From the NCBI GenBank assembly GCA_030681645.1, contig JAUXRX010000056.1:1-64000 (forward strand): a stretch of 64,000 nucleotides of DNA. The letters are read 5' to 3'. The stretch is from Archangium sp. Its GTDB lineage: Bacteria > Myxococcota > Myxococcia > Myxococcales > Myxococcaceae. The notes beneath the pieces were generated by a model. That model worked only from the letters and a program-made list of their open reading frames with translations. It searched no databases and had not been told where the DNA came from. Shown here piece by piece: positions 37,770 through 47,190 of this stretch. The translations under genes were made by a program, and so were the position numbers. Each line of letters begins with the position of its first letter. The stretch's first letter is position 1.

Positions 37770-38547
37770 GGGCAGCCCCCTCTACCTCTGGTTCCGCGGG
37801 CTGAGTCTGGGGTTGGCCGCGGGGCTCATCGGCCTCGCCTTCCTCGAGTCGGCCGTTCGCCACCTCGTCTTCCATCGCCCCGTCCTCAAGCGCACCGTCA
37901 CCGTCAACCTCGGCATGTGGCTGGTCGAGCTCGTGCTCCGCACCGCGAGCGGCGGCTTCCGCTGGCTCGTCTTCTCCACCGCCGCCACCTTCGCCCCGCT
38001 CACCTGGCCGCTCAACCCGCTCACCTGGGTGCTGCTCTACGTGGTGGTCGACCTCTTCTATTACTCGCGCCACCGCCTGCTCCACACCACGCGCTTCGGC
38101 TGGGCCCTCCACGCACCACATCACGCCAGCACCGATCTCTCCCTCACCTCCGCGCTGCGCCTCGGCTGGCTGCAGCGCGTGCTCGACGACTTCTTCTACG
38201 TGCCCCTGGTGCTCCTCGGCGCGCCGCCCCTCGCCGTCTTCATCGCGGTGGAGCTGAACCATGCATCGCAGCTGTGGTGCCACACCGAAGTCATCGGCCG
38301 CATTCCGCTGCTCGACCGCTTCCTCAACACGCCCTCGAATCACCGCGTGCACCACGCGCGCGATCGCGCCTTCGCCGACTCGAACTACGGCGCCACCTTC
38401 ATGCTGTGGGACAAGCTCTTCGGCACCTACCGCCCCGAGCCGACCGAGCCGCTGCCCCTGGGCTGGGCCGAGCCCTACGCAGGCGCCAACCCCTTCGTCA
38501 TCCAGTTCCGTGGACTGCTGGAGTGGCTGAAGACCGTGCGCTCGTGA
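37759..38547 (+). CDS. Fatty acid hydroxylase / sterol desaturase superfamily membrane protein, copy 1
   Basis: The 262-residue integral membrane protein has the diiron histidine motifs of this superfamily in order: RHRLLHT, HAPHH and NHRVHHARD, between hydrophobic helices. These enzymes hydroxylate or desaturate lipid chains or sterols in the membrane. The substrate is unknown. The start (GTG 37759) is provisional; it overlaps the end of the 44-codon gene. A relative lies at 58172-58954. The last 50 bp overlap the 3' end of the convergent patatin gene. Confidence 0.87.
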   Translation: MGSEGSPLYLWFRGLSLGLAAGLIGLAFLESAVRHLVFHRPVLKRTVTVNLGMWLVELVLRTASGGFRWLVFSTAATFAPLTWPLNPLTWVLLYVVVDLFYYSRHRLLHTTRFGWALHAPHHASTDLSLTSALRLGWLQRVLDDFFYVPLVLLGAPPLAVFIAVELNHASQLWCHTEVIGRIPLLDRFLNTPSNHRVHHARDRAFADSNYGATFMLWDKLFGTYRPEPTEPLPLGWAEPYAGANPFVIQFRGLLEWLKTVRS

Positions 38548-39745
38548 ACGCCGCGCGGTCCAGCTCCGCGGCCTCGGCATCGCAGCAGGGCGTGTCGTCG
38601 AAGAAGCGCACCCACTCGTCTTCATGCGAGCGCGCGTCGGCCCTGCCCAGCGAGATCAGCTCCTCGGCGAACGTGGGATCGAAGAGCAGGTAGGACGCGA
38701 GGTCGGCGCTCTCTTCCGACTCGTGACCTGCGAGCAGTGAGAGGAGCACACCCTGCACCTGGGGGTGACGCAGCAGGAAGTCGCCGCTGCGCAGGCGGCG
38801 CGCGGCGATCACGCCGAGATCCCTCGAGGGCCGGACCAGGAGGTTCCGTACGAAGCGCATCGGCGAGCTGCGGTGCGTGAGCAACGCCGTGTTCATCGAC
38901 TGCGTGAACCCGGGACCGAACGAGCCGTAGCCCGCTTCGATCATCGCGTTGATCCGCCGCATGTTCTCCACGTCCTGGTCGAGCCGGTCCTGCAGGAGCG
39001 AGTTCATCGCCTTGCCCGCGAGGAACGTGGCCGTGGGTCGCAGCGGCTCGGACGGAGAATTGAGCGCGTGCGCTTGCACCGGCTGCAGGGAGACCACCAC
39101 CACCCGCTGCGCGCCCAGCCTCAGCGCCGGGCTCACCGGCACGTTCATGCGCAGCCCACCGTCGAGGTAGAGCTGGTGGTCGATCTCGACCGGCGCAAAC
39201 AGCACCGGCATCGCCGCCGACGCCAGCGCGTGCCGGGGCCCGATGCGCGTGTTCACCACGTCGAAGTGGGGATCCTCGAGCCACAACGGCCGCTCGGCCC
39301 GCTGCTGAATGAAGAGCGCGGTGCGCCCATCGGACACGCGCGTGGCGCAGAGGGAGAGCGCGTCGAGCTTGCCGGCGCGCAGGTTCCGGCCGATCGACTT
39401 CCAGTGCAGCCCGCAGATGAGCTCGCGCAACCCCACGGGGTTCGCCAGCCCTCCGCCGCCCAGTTCCCACAGCGTGCGCGCGAGATCGGTCACGCCGAAC
39501 TTGAGCACCTGCTTGAGCGAGAGCCGCGACCAGAACTCCGTCAGCTCGACGCCCTGGCGCTCGGGCCGCGCCGCGCTCGCCGCCAGCGCGCACACGGTGA
39601 TCGCCCCCACCGAGGTTCCGCAGAGGATGTCGAACTTCAGCGGCCGGCCCAGGCGCGGCTCGAGATCGTTCCGCAGAAAGGAGATCACCCCCGCCTCGTA
39701 CGCTCCGCGCGCTCCTCCGCCGCTGAGCACCAGTGCGGTCTTCAA
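38498..39745 (-). CDS. Patatin-like phospholipase
   Basis: The 415-residue protein has the patatin oxyanion motif SGGGARGAYEAG at its N-terminus, the nucleophile Ser in GTSVGA, and the catalytic Asp in DGGLRMNVPVS. Patatins are Ser/Asp lipid acyl hydrolases. No signal peptide is present. The start is TTG 39745, preceded by GGAGGAG on the minus strand, which places the GGGARG motif at the expected distance from the N-terminus. It lies downstream of the DUF1189 and hybrid kinase genes after a 119-bp gap. Confidence 0.9.
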   Translation of the reverse strand: MKTALVLSGGGARGAYEAGVISFLRNDLEPRLGRPLKFDILCGTSVGAITVCALAASAARPERQGVELTEFWSRLSLKQVLKFGVTDLARTLWELGGGGLANPVGLRELICGLHWKSIGRNLRAGKLDALSLCATRVSDGRTALFIQQRAERPLWLEDPHFDVVNTRIGPRHALASAAMPVLFAPVEIDHQLYLDGGLRMNVPVSPALRLGAQRVVVVSLQPVQAHALNSPSEPLRPTATFLAGKAMNSLLQDRLDQDVENMRRINAMIEAGYGSFGPGFTQSMNTALLTHRSSPMRFVRNLLVRPSRDLGVIAARRLRSGDFLLRHPQVQGVLLSLLAGHESEESADLASYLLFDPTFAEELISLGRADARSHEDEWVRFFDDTPCCDAEAAELDRAAFTSARSSATPAVHGTG

Positions 39746-39864
39746 GGGCTCCTCCTGCCTCGCTGTGGTGCACCCCACGTGCCTCGAGACCTGTCGGGGG
39801 CTCAGCCCACCCCCTTCGCGCAAACGCTGCGCCACCAGCTCCCGTTCACGCTGAGCGGACTGCT

Positions 39865-40677
39865 TCAAGCCCCTGGGGCAGAGGAAGGCGCCACCGGCAG
39901 CCGCGAGAGCACGTACGAGCCGAGCAGCAGGGCCATCGCGGGCCACACGAGCACGCCCGCACACGCGCCGACACTCGTGCCCAGCAACGACAGCACCAGG
40001 TTGATCACCGGCTTGCCCGCCAGCGCGGCGAGCGCCACGCAGAACGTCGCGGTGCCCGACACCCCGCGGCTCTTTCCCCAGAGGCCGCCGAGCACCAGGC
40101 CCGAGAGGAACGCATAGAGCAGCGTGAACAGGAACCCGATGAGCTCGAACAGCGTCAGGAAGCCCATCATGCCCAGCGCGATCGAGGTGGACCACTTCGC
40201 GGTGAACGCCGTGACGCTCGCGCCGTCGATGCGCAGGGAGTCCTGGCCCAGCAGCGAGAGCGCGTCGGACCACTTCGTCTCGCGGCGCTTGCCGTCCTTG
40301 TTGTCGACGACGACGTGGCGCCTCGCCACGATGAACCGGTGAGGCAACAGCTGGTCAGGCACCGTCTGTTCCGGGTCGACGAGAAAGAGCATGTCGCCTT
40401 CCTCGTACCGGAAGAGCCGCGTGCCCTCGACGCGCAGCCCGCCACGGTCGATGACGATGGGGTCGGCCATCGCGTCGAACGCGACGCCACCCTCCTTCAG
40501 CTTCATCGTGAGCTCGAGGCCCCGGAAGAGCCCGAGGCCCGCGCCGAGCAGCACCACCAGCGTCACCATCGGCCCCAGCACCGCGCCGGGTGGCCAGTCC
40601 CGGGCCTGGGCCATCAGCCCCGGGTTGAACGGGAGCACCAACAGCCTCTTCCAGAACGGCGGCACCGGCTCCGACAT
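39865..40677 (-). CDS. DUF1189 family membrane protein
   Basis: The 270-residue protein has an N-terminal helix (GPMVTLVVLLGAGLGLF), an extracytoplasmic domain of about 110 residues (FRYEEGDMLFLVDPEQTVP, HVVVDNKDGKRRETKW), and a C-terminal group of membrane helices (LFELIGFLFTLLYAFLSGLV, INLVLSLLGTSVGACAGVLV). The layout matches DUF1189, a family of unknown function. It begins 16 nt after the hybrid kinase stop, so the two are probably co-transcribed. Confidence 0.75.
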   Translation of the reverse strand: MSEPVPPFWKRLLVLPFNPGLMAQARDWPPGAVLGPMVTLVVLLGAGLGLFRGLELTMKLKEGGVAFDAMADPIVIDRGGLRVEGTRLFRYEEGDMLFLVDPEQTVPDQLLPHRFIVARRHVVVDNKDGKRRETKWSDALSLLGQDSLRIDGASVTAFTAKWSTSIALGMMGFLTLFELIGFLFTLLYAFLSGLVLGGLWGKSRGVSGTATFCVALAALAGKPVINLVLSLLGTSVGACAGVLVWPAMALLLGSYVLSRLPVAPSSAPGA

Positions 40678-40693
40678 GATGTCCCCCTCGCGT

Positions 40694-42628
40694 TCACCCC
40701 GCAGCGCGCAGCGTACTGCCCGCCGCGATCGCCGCCAGCAGCGCCCCGCGCGTGAAGGGCTTGGCCAGGAAGGCGTCGGCGCTGCCCTTCATCACCTCGT
40801 CGGGCTCGTCCTGGAAGCCCGACATGAGCACCACCCGCATCGCCGGGGCGAGCGCGCGCACCTCCCGCGCCGCCGCGGGCCCGTCGCCATCGGCCATGCG
40901 TACGTCGCTGAGCATCACGTCGAAGCGCTCGCCGCCCGCGACCAGCGCGATCGCCTCGTTGCCCGACGACGCCTCGGCCGGGCGGTGCCCCGCGGCCTCG
41001 AGCATGCGGCACACCGTGCGGCGAATGCCCGGCTCGTCATCCACCACCAGCACCCGCAGGCTGGTCACGGCCGGCACGTCCCGCTCCCCCACCTTCACCG
41101 CCGGGGGCGCGGTCGCGGGGAACCACAACGAAAACCGGGAACCCTTCTGGGGCGCGCTCTCCACGTCGATGGCGCCGCCCGCCTGGGTCACGATGCCGTG
41201 CACGGTGGACAGGCCCAGGCCCGTGCCGCGCCCGGGATCGCGGGTGGTGAAGAACGGCTCGAAGATGCGGGCTTGCTGCTCGGGCGTCATGCCGTGACCG
41301 GGGTCCTTCACCACCAGCTCCACGCCGTCGCGGGCACCGCGCGAGGCGCTGCGGGTGGAGAGCTCGATCACCCCGCCCTCGCTCATCGCGTCCTTCGCGT
41401 TGAGCACGAGGTTGACCAGCGCCTGCTCGAGGTGCCCGCCGTCCATGTTCACCCAGAGCCCCCGGGTGACGCTGCTCGTGTCGACCGAGTGACGCGCGCC
41501 GAGCGAGCGGCCCAGCATCTCGACCGTGCGCAGCACCGTGGCCCCCACGTCGACGGGCTCGGCGCGGTTGGCCTGCTTGCGCCCGAACGCGAGCAGGCGG
41601 CGGGTGAGCTGCGCCGCCTGGTCGGTCGCCTCGAGCGCCTCCTTCAGCAGCGCAGGTTCCCCCGGCCTGAGGGTCATCAGCTCGAGGCTCGAGAGGATGA
41701 TGGTGAGCAGGTTGTTGAAGTCGTGGGCCACGCCGCCCGCGAGCCTTCCCACCGCGTCGAGCTTCTGGGTGCGTCGCAGCGCCTCTTCGATGGCGTGCGC
41801 CTCGGTGCGATCGACCACGAAGCCGCGCCACGCCAGCACCTGGCCCGCGGCGTCCCTCATCACCCGGCCGTGCAGCTGCACCACCAGGGGCCGGCCGTCC
41901 TTCCGGCGCCAGACGGCGTTGACCCCCACCAGCTCGTCGCTGTCGAGCGGCCGCTCGGTGGGCGTGAAGTAGACGTCGCGCGGGAGCTCGAGCGCGAGCA
42001 CCTCGTCGGCCGAGCCGTAGCCGAGCATGCGCACCAACGCGCCGTTCACCGCGCTGAACCGGCCGGGCAGGGTCGAGGTGTATGTGCCCACCCCGATGGT
42101 GTCGGCGAGCTCGGCGTAGCGCGCGTCGGCCTGCTCGCGCGCCGCCTGGGTGCGATCGAACGTGAGCACGATGAAGCCCGCGCTCAAGGTCACGTCGTTG
42201 AACAGCGCCAGGCCCAGGCCCCACGGAATGAACCACGCCTTGTCGGCCAGGAAGGGGAAGTCGGCGAAGTGCAGGCCCGTCGCCATCAGCGCGAAGATGG
42301 TGAGGCTCACCCCCAGCCCCGACATCTGGCGGCGATGGCGGAAGAGCGCCAGGCCCATGCTCAGGTACGCGAACGCGAGGAAGCCCACCGGCACGGCCAT
42401 GGCGTTGTAGACTGAACCACCGGCCAACGGCACCGCGCCCGTGGCGAGCACGCCCAGGGCACCGGCGATCCACCAGCTCCTCCCCGGCGTGCGGCCGAGG
42501 AGCCGCCAGGTGCCGCGCAGCAGGAACACCGCGGCCAGGAAGCTGCTCACGAAGCCGACGGCCTGGGCCAGCGGCATCCGGTAACCGATCAGCCCGGGCA
42601 CCATGCCCAGCTGCGCGAAGATCTGCAC
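40694..42628 (-). CDS. Membrane hybrid histidine kinase, possibly truncated at its N-terminus
   Basis: The 644-residue protein starts in a region of several membrane helices (AVGFVSSFLAAVFLLRG, VPVGFLAFAYLSMGLALF, FNDVTLSAGFIVLTF). It then has a PAS domain, HisKA of the AHDFNNLLT type, HATPase_c (LVNLVLNAKDAM, DPGHGM, GTGLGLSTV) and a receiver (VLVVDDEPGIRR, VMLSDVRMADGDG). The first possible starts (GTG 42628, ATG 42604) have no good ribosome site and fall exactly where a truncated cupin remnant begins on the other strand. The true N-terminus may have been lost in a rearrangement. Confidence 0.85.
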   Translation of the reverse strand: MQIFAQLGMVPGLIGYRMPLAQAVGFVSSFLAAVFLLRGTWRLLGRTPGRSWWIAGALGVLATGAVPLAGGSVYNAMAVPVGFLAFAYLSMGLALFRHRRQMSGLGVSLTIFALMATGLHFADFPFLADKAWFIPWGLGLALFNDVTLSAGFIVLTFDRTQAAREQADARYAELADTIGVGTYTSTLPGRFSAVNGALVRMLGYGSADEVLALELPRDVYFTPTERPLDSDELVGVNAVWRRKDGRPLVVQLHGRVMRDAAGQVLAWRGFVVDRTEAHAIEEALRRTQKLDAVGRLAGGVAHDFNNLLTIILSSLELMTLRPGEPALLKEALEATDQAAQLTRRLLAFGRKQANRAEPVDVGATVLRTVEMLGRSLGARHSVDTSSVTRGLWVNMDGGHLEQALVNLVLNAKDAMSEGGVIELSTRSASRGARDGVELVVKDPGHGMTPEQQARIFEPFFTTRDPGRGTGLGLSTVHGIVTQAGGAIDVESAPQKGSRFSLWFPATAPPAVKVGERDVPAVTSLRVLVVDDEPGIRRTVCRMLEAAGHRPAEASSGNEAIALVAGGERFDVMLSDVRMADGDGPAAAREVRALAPAMRVVLMSGFQDEPDEVMKGSADAFLAKPFTRGALLAAIAAGSTLRAAG

Positions 42629-42811
42629 GTGGTGCCCGCGGGGACCTGGTTCGGCGCGCTGCCTGCCCCCGGCTCGGCCTTCAGCCTGGTGGGCTGCACC
42701 GTCTCACCGGGCTTCGAGTTCTCAGACTTCGAGCTGGCCCGCCGCGACGCGCTGCTGCCGCAGTTCCCCGACGCACGGGAGTGGATTGATCAGCTCACCC
42801 GCGCTCAGTAG
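42629..42811 (+). pseudogene. C-terminal remnant of a cupin_5 (DUF985) protein
   Basis: About 60 codons encode VVPAGTWFGALPAPGSAFSL, then VGCTVSPGFEFSDFELARRD and an ending of LTRAQ. This is the C-terminal third of a cupin_5 protein. The upstream frame shows no cupin sequence, so the first two-thirds of the gene are missing. The normal stop is kept. It overlaps the 3' end of the convergent lipoprotein gene by 7 bp. Confidence 0.7.
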
Positions 42812-44814
42812 CGCTTGCGCAGCACCGTGCCGTGCTCGCCCACGATGACGAGCTCGCGGCCTCCACCGGGGAGCGCTCGCGACCGGACGCGCTCGAGCTT
42901 CTGCCGCGTGCCCGTCTCGACCGCCGTCCACCGCGTGCCATCGAAGTGGAGCGCCTGGCCTTCATCGCCCACGGCCCACACGTCGTTCGGCGCCGCGCCC
43001 CACACGTCGTAGAACGCGCCCGACGCGCCCATGATGTTCTGGCTGCGGAAGCCGCCGTCGAGGCCGCTGTAGAGCCAGATCTGAGGGCCTGAGCCCACCA
43101 CCCACGCGGTCTGCGCGGTCGGGTCGATGGTCCACACGCCGTAGAGCGTGTCGGTGCCGATGGGCTGGGTTCGGACATTCCAGCCGGCGTCGAGCGTGTA
43201 CACGGCCGTCGCGCCCATCGAGCCCACCACGAGGAATCGCGAGCCCTGCCGCGCCAGCTTCCACCACTCGCGCGCGGGGCCCGGGGGTACGTCTTCGACC
43301 CAGCCACCGCCGACGCGGTGAACCACGGTGCCCAGGCCCACGGCCCAGGCCTCGTCTTCATCGACCAGCAGGTCGTTGAGCTGCGCACCCTGGCCCTCGT
43401 AGACCGCCGGTCCACCAGAGCTGTCGTAGAGCTTTCCGTTCTCCGAAGCGAACAACCACGAGCCGTCTGCGAGGCGGTGGAGCCCTCGAAGCGTGCCGGC
43501 GCCGTACGAGACCCGCTCTCCGGTGTTGCGATCGATGAGGAGCGAGTTCTGGCCGGTGAAGAAGGTGCCGCCGTCGTCCTGCATCCAGACGCCGTAGAGA
43601 TCATCGACGAAGCCCTGCTGCTGCCAAACCCAATTGCCGCCGGCCTCACGGAACAGCGCACCGCCCCGCCCCACCGCGAAGCTGCCGTCCCCGGCGAAGG
43701 CCTGCACTCCCAACAGCTCCTCTGTCCTCGCGCCGGGCGTGGTGAACTCGGCGGTGGCGAAGTTGATGATGCTGCCGCGCGAGCCCACCAGGTAGCCCAC
43801 CCCGGGACCCGAAGAAGACGCTGCGTTGTAGACCACGTCGTGCGGGAGGTTGAAGCGCAGCTCTGCCGCGCCGGCGTCGAGCACCCAGATCATCGAGCTG
43901 GGCGTCGTGGAGGTGTTCGTCGAGGCCGCCAGCAACACGCCGCCTTCCACCCAGAGCGCGCCCGGCGCGCCGGCGTCGAACGTCCAGAAGTTGCTGCCGT
44001 CGCAGCTCCACACCCGGTGAATGGGGGCCGGGCCGTTGTAGAAATGCCCTGAGAAGGCGCAGAAGCCGTCATCGCGGATCGCCGCAGAGCGCACGGAGTC
44101 GGGCGGCTCAGTGGTCACCGGCCCGAACAAGCGGGTCCAGCCCGGCACCGCGTACACGTCACCCTGCGAGCTGACGGCGTACGGGCCACGCAGGCCGTCG
44201 GGGGAGACGGTCATCGCGTCGATGCGCCACGGCTGCCCCGCGTTGAGCTGGTTGCTGAGCACCCACGTGCCCGCGTCGGACAGGAAGTGCGGCATCAGGT
44301 CGTGGCCCGCGAGCCAGGTTCTCCCCGGCGCGCGGACGATCGAGGTGATGTGGCCCAGCCGGCTCGCGGCGACCTGCGCGGGAATTCGTCCCTGGTACGA
44401 GGTCCAGCTGGCGCCGTCCCAGTGCATCAGCAGGCCCGCGGCACCCGCGGCCCAGAGATCGTCGGGGGCCGGGCCCCAGACCGTCGAGAGCTGCGTGCCG
44501 TGCGGGAGCGGGTTTTCCCAGGCGAAGCCGTTGAAGCAGAAGGCCGTCGAGCCATCGGGCGACTGCAACGTGGCGCCCACGCCCGCATCACAGTCGGGCG
44601 AGGCAGTCGATGCGTCGAGCCCCGTGCCTCCGCCCGCCCCTCCTCCGCCCGTGGTTCCACCGCCCCCTCCGGTGACACTGCCTCCTCCGCCGCCGTTCGA
44701 ACCACCGTCGCCCGCGCAGGGCGCGAGGCCGGCGTCGCAATCGTCGATCAACTTGTCGAAGTCGAGGCACGCGCTGAGCCCGAGGCCGAGCGCGACGCAG
44801 AGGATCGCTCTCAT
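42805..44814 (-). CDS. Propeller-like repeat lipoprotein
   Basis: The 669-residue lipoprotein (MRAILCVALGLGLSAC) has a Gly/Ser/Thr linker (GGGGGSVTGGGGG) and then many repeats of a beta-propeller type, marked by APDDLWAAGAAGLLMHWDG, GVWMQDDGGTFFTG and APNDVWAVGDEGQALHFDGT. The repeated phrase NDVWAVG...H(W/F)DG...W is common in myxobacterial surface lipoproteins of unknown role. Its start codon shares one base with the stop of the upstream gene (TGATG). Confidence 0.85.
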   Translation of the reverse strand: MRAILCVALGLGLSACLDFDKLIDDCDAGLAPCAGDGGSNGGGGGSVTGGGGGTTGGGGAGGGTGLDASTASPDCDAGVGATLQSPDGSTAFCFNGFAWENPLPHGTQLSTVWGPAPDDLWAAGAAGLLMHWDGASWTSYQGRIPAQVAASRLGHITSIVRAPGRTWLAGHDLMPHFLSDAGTWVLSNQLNAGQPWRIDAMTVSPDGLRGPYAVSSQGDVYAVPGWTRLFGPVTTEPPDSVRSAAIRDDGFCAFSGHFYNGPAPIHRVWSCDGSNFWTFDAGAPGALWVEGGVLLAASTNTSTTPSSMIWVLDAGAAELRFNLPHDVVYNAASSSGPGVGYLVGSRGSIINFATAEFTTPGARTEELLGVQAFAGDGSFAVGRGGALFREAGGNWVWQQQGFVDDLYGVWMQDDGGTFFTGQNSLLIDRNTGERVSYGAGTLRGLHRLADGSWLFASENGKLYDSSGGPAVYEGQGAQLNDLLVDEDEAWAVGLGTVVHRVGGGWVEDVPPGPAREWWKLARQGSRFLVVGSMGATAVYTLDAGWNVRTQPIGTDTLYGVWTIDPTAQTAWVVGSGPQIWLYSGLDGGFRSQNIMGASGAFYDVWGAAPNDVWAVGDEGQALHFDGTRWTAVETGTRQKLERVRSRALPGGGRELVIVGEHGTVLRKRY

Positions 44815-45599
44815 CAGAACGTCCCTCCGAGGCCGACGCTCGCGCCTGACGGACCGACGCTCACCGAGGGCGTCACCGCCTGCTCCGAGCCGAAGAGCAA
44901 CACGGCGCCCAGGCCCGCCAGCCCCGCCGCGAACACGCCCACGCCCACCCAGCCGATGGTCTGGGTCGTCGTACCCGAAGCGGCCCTGGTGCGCGCGTCG
45001 TCGCTGACGCCGTTCTGCTGCAGCTCGGTGCGAAGCGCCGTGTACTGCACGTTCGCCGACACCAGCCCCACCGCGCCCGTCACCGCGCCAGCCGCTGCGG
45101 CGATCGCCGGCACCCACCACAGCCGCTTCGTACCCAGCGGCTTCGCGCGCACCCCGGGCGTCGCGTCGGCGAGCCGCCGCGCGCCGTCGTCCAGCGCGCC
45201 CAGCAGGCCCTTCTGACCCGAGGCCTCCACCGACGTCTCGGCGATCACCGAGTTGTCCCGCGCGCTGATGAGCTTCACGTTGCCGCGGTAGAGATCTTCG
45301 AGGCGCGCGAGGTTGACCATCAACACCGCGTCGGCCCCCATCGCCGCGCCCAGCTCGGCGATGCACGAGCTCGCCTCTTCCGTGCAGCCCAGCAGCGCCT
45401 TCTGCCGCTCCAACGAGAGCATCGCGCCCACCTCGGACGCCGTCACCACCTTGAAGCCCTCGCGCCGCAGCGCCTGGGCGAGGTGGTCGGCGTAGAACTC
45501 GGCGAGCTCGGCGGGCACCTGCACCGTCTTCCACGGTGGGGAGACCAGCGTCGGACCCGCATGCAGGACCAGGAGAAGGGGCACCACGAGCGCGTTCAT
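44814..45599 (-). CDS. Exported protein of unknown function with C-terminal membrane helices
   Basis: The 261-residue protein has a signal peptide (MNALVVPLLLVLHAG), a periplasmic domain of about 130 residues (FYADHLAQALRREGFKVVTA, LGAAMGADAVLMVNLARLED) reminiscent of LpoB/CsgG-like nucleotide-free folds, and two C-terminal hydrophobic helices (WWVPAIAAAAGAVTGAVGLV, IGWVGVGVFAAGLAGLGAVL). It is the first gene of a two-gene unit with the propeller lipoprotein. The fold assignment is tentative. Confidence 0.75.
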   Translation of the reverse strand: MNALVVPLLLVLHAGPTLVSPPWKTVQVPAELAEFYADHLAQALRREGFKVVTASEVGAMLSLERQKALLGCTEEASSCIAELGAAMGADAVLMVNLARLEDLYRGNVKLISARDNSVIAETSVEASGQKGLLGALDDGARRLADATPGVRAKPLGTKRLWWVPAIAAAAGAVTGAVGLVSANVQYTALRTELQQNGVSDDARTRAASGTTTQTIGWVGVGVFAAGLAGLGAVLLFGSEQAVTPSVSVGPSGASVGLGGTF

Positions 45600-45703
45600 C
45601 GAAAGGGCACTATGCCACCCCTGCGGAATTCCAAGGCTCGCGAGCGTCGGAAAGAAAACGCGAACTCCGGTGATCGCTTTCGAGACGTCCCTGCCACCAT
45701 TGC

Positions 45704-46237
45704 GTGACCTTGGAATCCACCACGCGTCGTGCCCTCTTCTCCCTGCTCGCCCTCCTCGCCTTCAGCTGCGGCAGCCCTCCCGTCATCCCGTGTGAGCGCG
45801 GCGCCTGCAGCGACGCCGGCCTCGTCATCAACGAGCTCGCCGGCAGCGGCGGTGACTTCGTCGAGCTGTTCAACGCCAGCGACACCACGTTCGAGCTCGC
45901 GAACCACGGGCTGGCTGACGCCGACGACGCCGGCATCCGCTACGCGATGGCGCTGCGGTTCCCTGCCGGAGCCAGCGTGGCCCCGCGCGGCTTCTTCACC
46001 GTGTTTCTCGAGAATGACTGCCCGCCCACCGTCACGCCCTGCGTGCGCGGCGAGTTCGGTCTCTCCCAGGCCAACGGAGACACGGTGACCCTGCTCAGCG
46101 CGACGAACGAGACCCTCCGCCAGGAAGTGCTGCCGCCCAACGCCGCGGCGGCCGGCTCTTCGTGGGCACGCGCGTTCGACGGTGCAGGCGTCTTCGAGGT
46201 GCGGTCTCGCACCCCCGGGGCCACGAATGAAAACTGA
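45704..46237 (+). CDS. Lamin-tail-domain (LTD) lipoprotein
   Basis: The 177-residue protein has a lipoprotein signal (LFSLLALLAFSCG) and one LTD domain: LVINELAGSGGDFVELFN, FELANHGLADADD, GFFTVFLENDC and LSQANGDTVTLLS. LTD domains are Ig-like folds often attached to secreted nucleases and CotH kinases. It opens the plus-strand series leading to the PPDK-like, VTC and DUF4956 genes. Its 3' end overlaps the next gene by 11 bp. Confidence 0.87.
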   Translation: MTLESTTRRALFSLLALLAFSCGSPPVIPCERGACSDAGLVINELAGSGGDFVELFNASDTTFELANHGLADADDAGIRYAMALRFPAGASVAPRGFFTVFLENDCPPTVTPCVRGEFGLSQANGDTVTLLSATNETLRQEVLPPNAAAAGSSWARAFDGAGVFEVRSRTPGATNEN

Positions 46238-47177
46238 GGTGCTCGCCGCGCTCACGCTGACGCTCTGGGCGTGTGGCGCACCGTCGACTCCGGACGCAGG
46301 AGTCGACGCGGGCACCGACGCAGGCCTCATCGCCACACCGGGTACGGGCGACGCGGGCACGCTGGTGGGCACCTTCGCCCTGCTCCACAGCAACGGCAGC
46401 GCCAGCCTCTTCGGCAAGGTCTACGACGGCCCCACGCCTGCCACCCTGGTGTGGGAACTGGACACCGTGGACGGCGACTGCCGCCTGCTCACCCCGCGCG
46501 TGCCCTTCTGCGCCACGCCCTGCGGCGGCAGCGCGGTGTGCGTGGAGAACGACGTCTGCCAGAGCTACCCCGCCTCGAAGCCGGTGGGCCTGGTGCACGT
46601 CACCGGTGTGCTCAACGGGGGCGGCGCCTTCGACATGTCGCCCATCAACAACGGCTATCAACCCCCGGCCGCGGTCACGCTCGCCGTGCCTCCCTTCGCC
46701 GACGGCGAGCCCATCACCCTTCGGGCCGACGGGAGCGCGGCGGTGCAGGCGTTCACCCTCACCACCACCGGCGTGATGCCGCTCTCGCTCACCAGCACCG
46801 CGCTCACGCTGCAGCCGGGCGCGCCCCTCGAGCTCACCTGGCCGGGCTCGAGCACCGCCCGCGTCGAGGTGAAGCTCGACATCAGCCACCACGGCGGCAC
46901 ACGCGGAATGATCACCTGCGACACGGCCGACGACGGCGCGCTCACCATCAGCGCTGCGCTCACGACCAGGCTGATCGCGCTGGGCGTTTCCGGCTTCCCC
47001 ACGGTGGTGGTGCGCCGCGAGCGCGTGGGCCTCGCGCTGATCACCGCGGGGCGGGTCGACCTGCGGGTCGGCTCCGAGCTGGAGCAGGCCGTCACCATTC
47101 CCGGGCTGACCTCGTGCACCGACACCTCGCAGTGCCCGATGGGCCAGGCCTGCCAGAACGATCTGCGCTGCAACTGA
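46227..47177 (+). CDS. Lipoprotein of unknown function
   Basis: The 316-residue protein starts with a lipoprotein signal (VLAALTLTLWACG) and an Asp/Ala/Gly linker. The body is beta-rich with two Cys pairs near CATPCGGSAVC and CTDTSQCPMGQACQ. The N-terminal half (LVWELDTVDGDCRLLTPRVP) and the middle (VKLDISHHGGTRGMITCDTA) look like domains I cannot name. ATG 46227 begins within the LTD gene, so the two are coupled. Confidence 0.8.
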   Translation: MKTEVLAALTLTLWACGAPSTPDAGVDAGTDAGLIATPGTGDAGTLVGTFALLHSNGSASLFGKVYDGPTPATLVWELDTVDGDCRLLTPRVPFCATPCGGSAVCVENDVCQSYPASKPVGLVHVTGVLNGGGAFDMSPINNGYQPPAAVTLAVPPFADGEPITLRADGSAAVQAFTLTTTGVMPLSLTSTALTLQPGAPLELTWPGSSTARVEVKLDISHHGGTRGMITCDTADDGALTISAALTTRLIALGVSGFPTVVVRRERVGLALITAGRVDLRVGSELEQAVTIPGLTSCTDTSQCPMGQACQNDLRCN

Positions 47178-47190
47178 CGTGGGGAGAGCG

